This document shows positions 31,015-32,979 of a DNA stretch of 32,979 nucleotides, in pieces (position 1 is the stretch's first letter; each line of letters opens with the position of its first letter). Source of the DNA: JANXLS01 sp038227045 (lineage in GTDB: Bacteria; Planctomycetota; SZUA-567; H5-PLA8); the NCBI GenBank assembly GCA_038227045.1, contig JBBRQD010000060.1, positions 1 to 32,979 on the forward strand, read 5' to 3'. Made by a program: the position numbers and the translations under genes. Below the pieces are notes generated by a model. It made no database searches, was not told the origin of the DNA, and saw only the letters and a list, made by a program, of their open reading frames with translations.

Positions 31015-32589
31015 CTAATTCAGACAGCCACAGGTCGTTCCACAACCGGTCTTCCGCGCCAACAATTTCTGCTCAATACTGAGCGAAGTGGGTGTCGTCG
31101 AAAGCCCGCCAAGCGCCGTGCAACGCAGTTCGCGGGGCATCTGTGCGGAAACTCGCATGGCGGCCTCAATCACTTCATCGAACGGTATCACTGAATCGAA
31201 ATCCGACAGTGCCATGTTCGCGCAGGAGACCGCGTTGCTCGCAGCCATCACGTTCTTACCAAGGCACGGCGCTTCGACGCGATTCGCGACCGGATCGCAG
31301 ATCAGTCCAAGCATGGACTGAAGCGCCATGGATGCGGCACCCAGCGCTTGAGAAAGGGTTCCGCCAGCCATGGTAACCAACGCAGCAGCGGCCATGCTGG
31401 CGGCAGAACCTCCCTCTGCCTGGCAGCCACCTACCTCTGCGGCAAAAGTCCAGCGCGTCGCGATGAACACGCCAATTAATCCGCTGGCAAGCATGGCCCG
31501 GGCCATCGCTTCCTCGTCGAAATTGAGTTCTTCGGCCATCGCGATTACCGCACCAGGAAGTGCGGCACAAGCGCCGGCAGTGGGTGCGGCTACGATCACG
31601 CCCATGGAACTTTTGACTTCCATCAGTGCGGTCACATAAAGGACGATGCGGTTGAGCGCTCCCGCGTTAAGCAGCCCGCCCGCGTTCATTTTCTTTTGAA
31701 AACCACCGCTTTGATAGCCGAGCACCCGATCGTCGTAGTGTGTTCCCGCAATACCTTGCGCTATTGAGTTCCGAAGAATGCGGACAATCGCCACCATCTT
31801 GGCGATCACTTCCGATTCGGAAAGTCTGCCGCGCGCCATTTCGTATTGAACCGCATATTTCCAGAGCGATTCGTTGCGTCCGTTGTCATATCGCACCAAT
31901 TGCTCGCCATTACTGAACGGCACATGCATATCTGGCCGCGACAGAACGGGCAAGATTGGTGAAAGTTGGATCACGTCCAGCGTGTTTGAATCTCGATCTG
32001 AAAGAAGCGGTTTCTCAATGAATGCTGACGATTTAACCTGAATGAGCGCGCCATCCGGCAGAGAGTGAATCACAATCGCTCCAGCAGGGTGCAGTCGCGT
32101 TACCCAATTGCGACCAGAGTCCCGAACCTGAATCAGCGTTTCGAAGTAGTCGCCGCTTATGGAAAGTTTGACTCCGTCAATCGCGATGACTTCCATCATG
32201 CCGCCGCCAGTGGAAATCGCGATGAGCGTGTGTTCTTTTCCCGGCCTCGAAAGTGTAAGCCGGTACGTGTTCGGATGTGCATCGCCGGTGTCCACAATTT
32301 CGAAACGTATTCGGACACCGCTATTACGGAGAGCCTGCGGTGAATTCGGCAGGCGCTCATCCGCCGCATCCCAACCCAGCAAGCCGCCGCACAAACCCAT
32401 GTCCGAGCCCTGCGATTCATGCGTTCCAGGCAGCGATCCGTTGCGATCGAACTCAACAAGCACGTCATCAAATTCGCCATTCATGATATCGCGGGCGATT
32501 CGCCCAATGCGTAACGCTGCTGCGCAGTGGGAACTCGATGGCCCGCGCATAACAGGGCCAATCACGTCGTTGAAAATGCTGACGACCAT
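31015..32589 (-). CDS. sdaA: Iron-sulfur L-serine dehydratase (single chain)
   Basis: Deaminates L-serine to pyruvate and ammonia using a [4Fe-4S] cluster. The 524-residue chain joins the beta domain (MRGPSSSHCAAALRIGR, residues 14-30; SLPGTHESQGSDMGL) with the alpha domain (about 255-500). Cluster cysteines are expected among Cys341 (PTAGACAALPG), Cys389 (EVGGCQAEGG) and Cys431/Cys442 (CDPVANRVEAPC). The last residues, KTGCGTTCGCLN, add three more cysteines. AAGGAA lies before the ATG. It sits in a block with the DapA-family and racemase-family genes, consistent with amino-acid catabolism. It may be a relative with another hydroxy-amino-acid substrate. Confidence 0.93.
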   Translation of the reverse strand: MVVSIFNDVIGPVMRGPSSSHCAAALRIGRIARDIMNGEFDDVLVEFDRNGSLPGTHESQGSDMGLCGGLLGWDAADERLPNSPQALRNSGVRIRFEIVDTGDAHPNTYRLTLSRPGKEHTLIAISTGGGMMEVIAIDGVKLSISGDYFETLIQVRDSGRNWVTRLHPAGAIVIHSLPDGALIQVKSSAFIEKPLLSDRDSNTLDVIQLSPILPVLSRPDMHVPFSNGEQLVRYDNGRNESLWKYAVQYEMARGRLSESEVIAKMVAIVRILRNSIAQGIAGTHYDDRVLGYQSGGFQKKMNAGGLLNAGALNRIVLYVTALMEVKSSMGVIVAAPTAGACAALPGAVIAMAEELNFDEEAMARAMLASGLIGVFIATRWTFAAEVGGCQAEGGSAASMAAAALVTMAGGTLSQALGAASMALQSMLGLICDPVANRVEAPCLGKNVMAASNAVSCANMALSDFDSVIPFDEVIEAAMRVSAQMPRELRCTALGGLSTTPTSLSIEQKLLARKTGCGTTCGCLN

Positions 32590-32860
32590 GCGTTTTCATT
32601 CCTTTTCCAACGAGACTATGGCTTCTTAATAACGATCTTCCGCCGTAGTCAGCTCCAGACCGGGCGTGGCCATCGCGTTATCGAAAAGCCAGTGACACCT
32701 GTGCCGTACTGTCGCCATGCTCTGCTTTGTCAATTAAATCTTAACGGGTGAAACGGCATTTGGGCGCGCTACGCCCTAAACGAGCAGAACAACGAGAATT
32801 GAGAAGAATTTCACCAGGGTCTTCTTCGCGCTTGAGCACACACTATTGGCCCGCGCGTTT
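32590..32860. other. Spacer upstream of the serine dehydratase gene
   Basis: No clear gene in 271 bp. A minus-strand TTGACA lies at 32733-32728 but lacks a good -10. A 30-residue frame at 32626-32718 (MATVRHRCHWLFDNAM at the start) could be chance. A hairpin GGGCG-CGCTA-CGCCC at 32762-32776 may end the gene at the window edge; it has no T tract. Confidence 0.4.
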
Positions 32861-32979
32861 CTAAAGCGTCATTATCGCGCCGCGCCGGGCAAGTTGAACG
32901 AGGCGGTCGAGCAAAGGCGTATTGGGAAGATACGCCGTGCGAGACCAACGAAGTTCAACGCCGCCCGCCGCAAGCGAGA
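32861..32979 (-). CDS. C-terminal end of an unidentified protein (partial)
   Basis: The frame enters from the right edge and ends at TAG (32863-32861). The visible 38 residues run from SLAAGGVELRWSRTAYLPN to TPLLDRLVQLARRGAIMTL. The amphipathic TPLLDRLVQLAR resembles the C-terminal helix of ketopantoate-reductase-like proteins, but this is too short to assign. It is upstream of the serine dehydratase on the same strand. Confidence 0.45.
   Translation of the reverse strand, partial: SLAAGGVELRWSRTAYLPNTPLLDRLVQLARRGAIMTL

Noticed and set aside
32626..32718. 30-codon frame upstream of the serine dehydratase as a leader peptide
   Set aside because: It contains no serine, lacks a ribosome-binding site, and would lie upstream of the start implied by the nearby TTGACA.

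Overview
This is a roughly 33 kb chromosomal stretch, moderately GC-rich outside its spacers, that looks like a member of the Planctomycetota or another PVC-superphylum lineage. The clues are a cytochrome-type protein of the PVC heme-binding class (signal peptide, propeller, HEAT-like linker, C-terminal CxxCH), two membrane-anchored propeller proteins with the N-terminal 'FSLR-x-LLL' anchor often seen in planctomycetes, a sulfatase remnant, a wax-synthase-like MBOAT protein, several Gfo/Idh/MocA dehydrogenases and a squalene-hopene cyclase. The lineage is an inference from gene content; there is no rRNA or other phylogenetic marker here. I see no phage, transposase, CRISPR array or defence system.

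Layout. 1-3.8 kb (minus strand): a small unknown protein, squalene-hopene cyclase and an anchored propeller protein, probably one operon. 4.0-9.9 kb (plus strand): an Lrp/AsnC regulator, peptide deformylase, an oxidoreductase followed by a rhodanese, a large CBS/DRTGG family II pyrophosphatase and an NmrA-like protein. 9.9-19.7 kb (minus strand): a small zinc-ribbon protein with a good promoter, a second anchored propeller protein paired with a four-helix membrane protein, the MBOAT protein, a second Gfo/Idh/MocA protein, a 94-residue unknown, arginine decarboxylase (agmatine and polyamine synthesis), an anchored periplasmic protein, a PQQ-like propeller and an HPr-type phosphocarrier. 20.0-23.2 kb (plus): the heme-binding protein and a DUF1289 protein. 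23.2-25.3 kb (minus): two overlapping zinc alcohol dehydrogenases. 25.5-27.3 kb: a TMEM43-like membrane protein, a small secreted helical protein and tRNA-Thr(UGU). 27.9-33 kb: a decayed sulfatase and a truncated proline-racemase-family gene meeting tail to tail, a DapA-family lyase divergent from a GntR-type regulator, an iron-sulfur L-serine dehydratase, and the end of one more gene.

The last block looks like the remains of an amino-acid catabolic locus. A proline-racemase-family epimerase plus a DapA-family enzyme is the usual signature of hydroxyproline degradation, with the GntR protein as the likely local repressor. The epimerase has lost its 3' half, so the pathway is probably broken here unless another copy exists.

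The most distinctive non-coding feature is a set of intergenic hairpins. Three families have arms made of tandem 8-, 9- or 10-bp units (one family occurs twice), and a fourth element is a 270-bp inverted repeat. All five copies begin within about 5-36 bp after a stop codon. I found no complete new multi-gene system. The strongest candidates for follow-up are these 3'-end hairpins, the tail-to-tail gene wreck, the two doubly anchored propeller proteins and the two-HTH regulator with its promoter palindrome.
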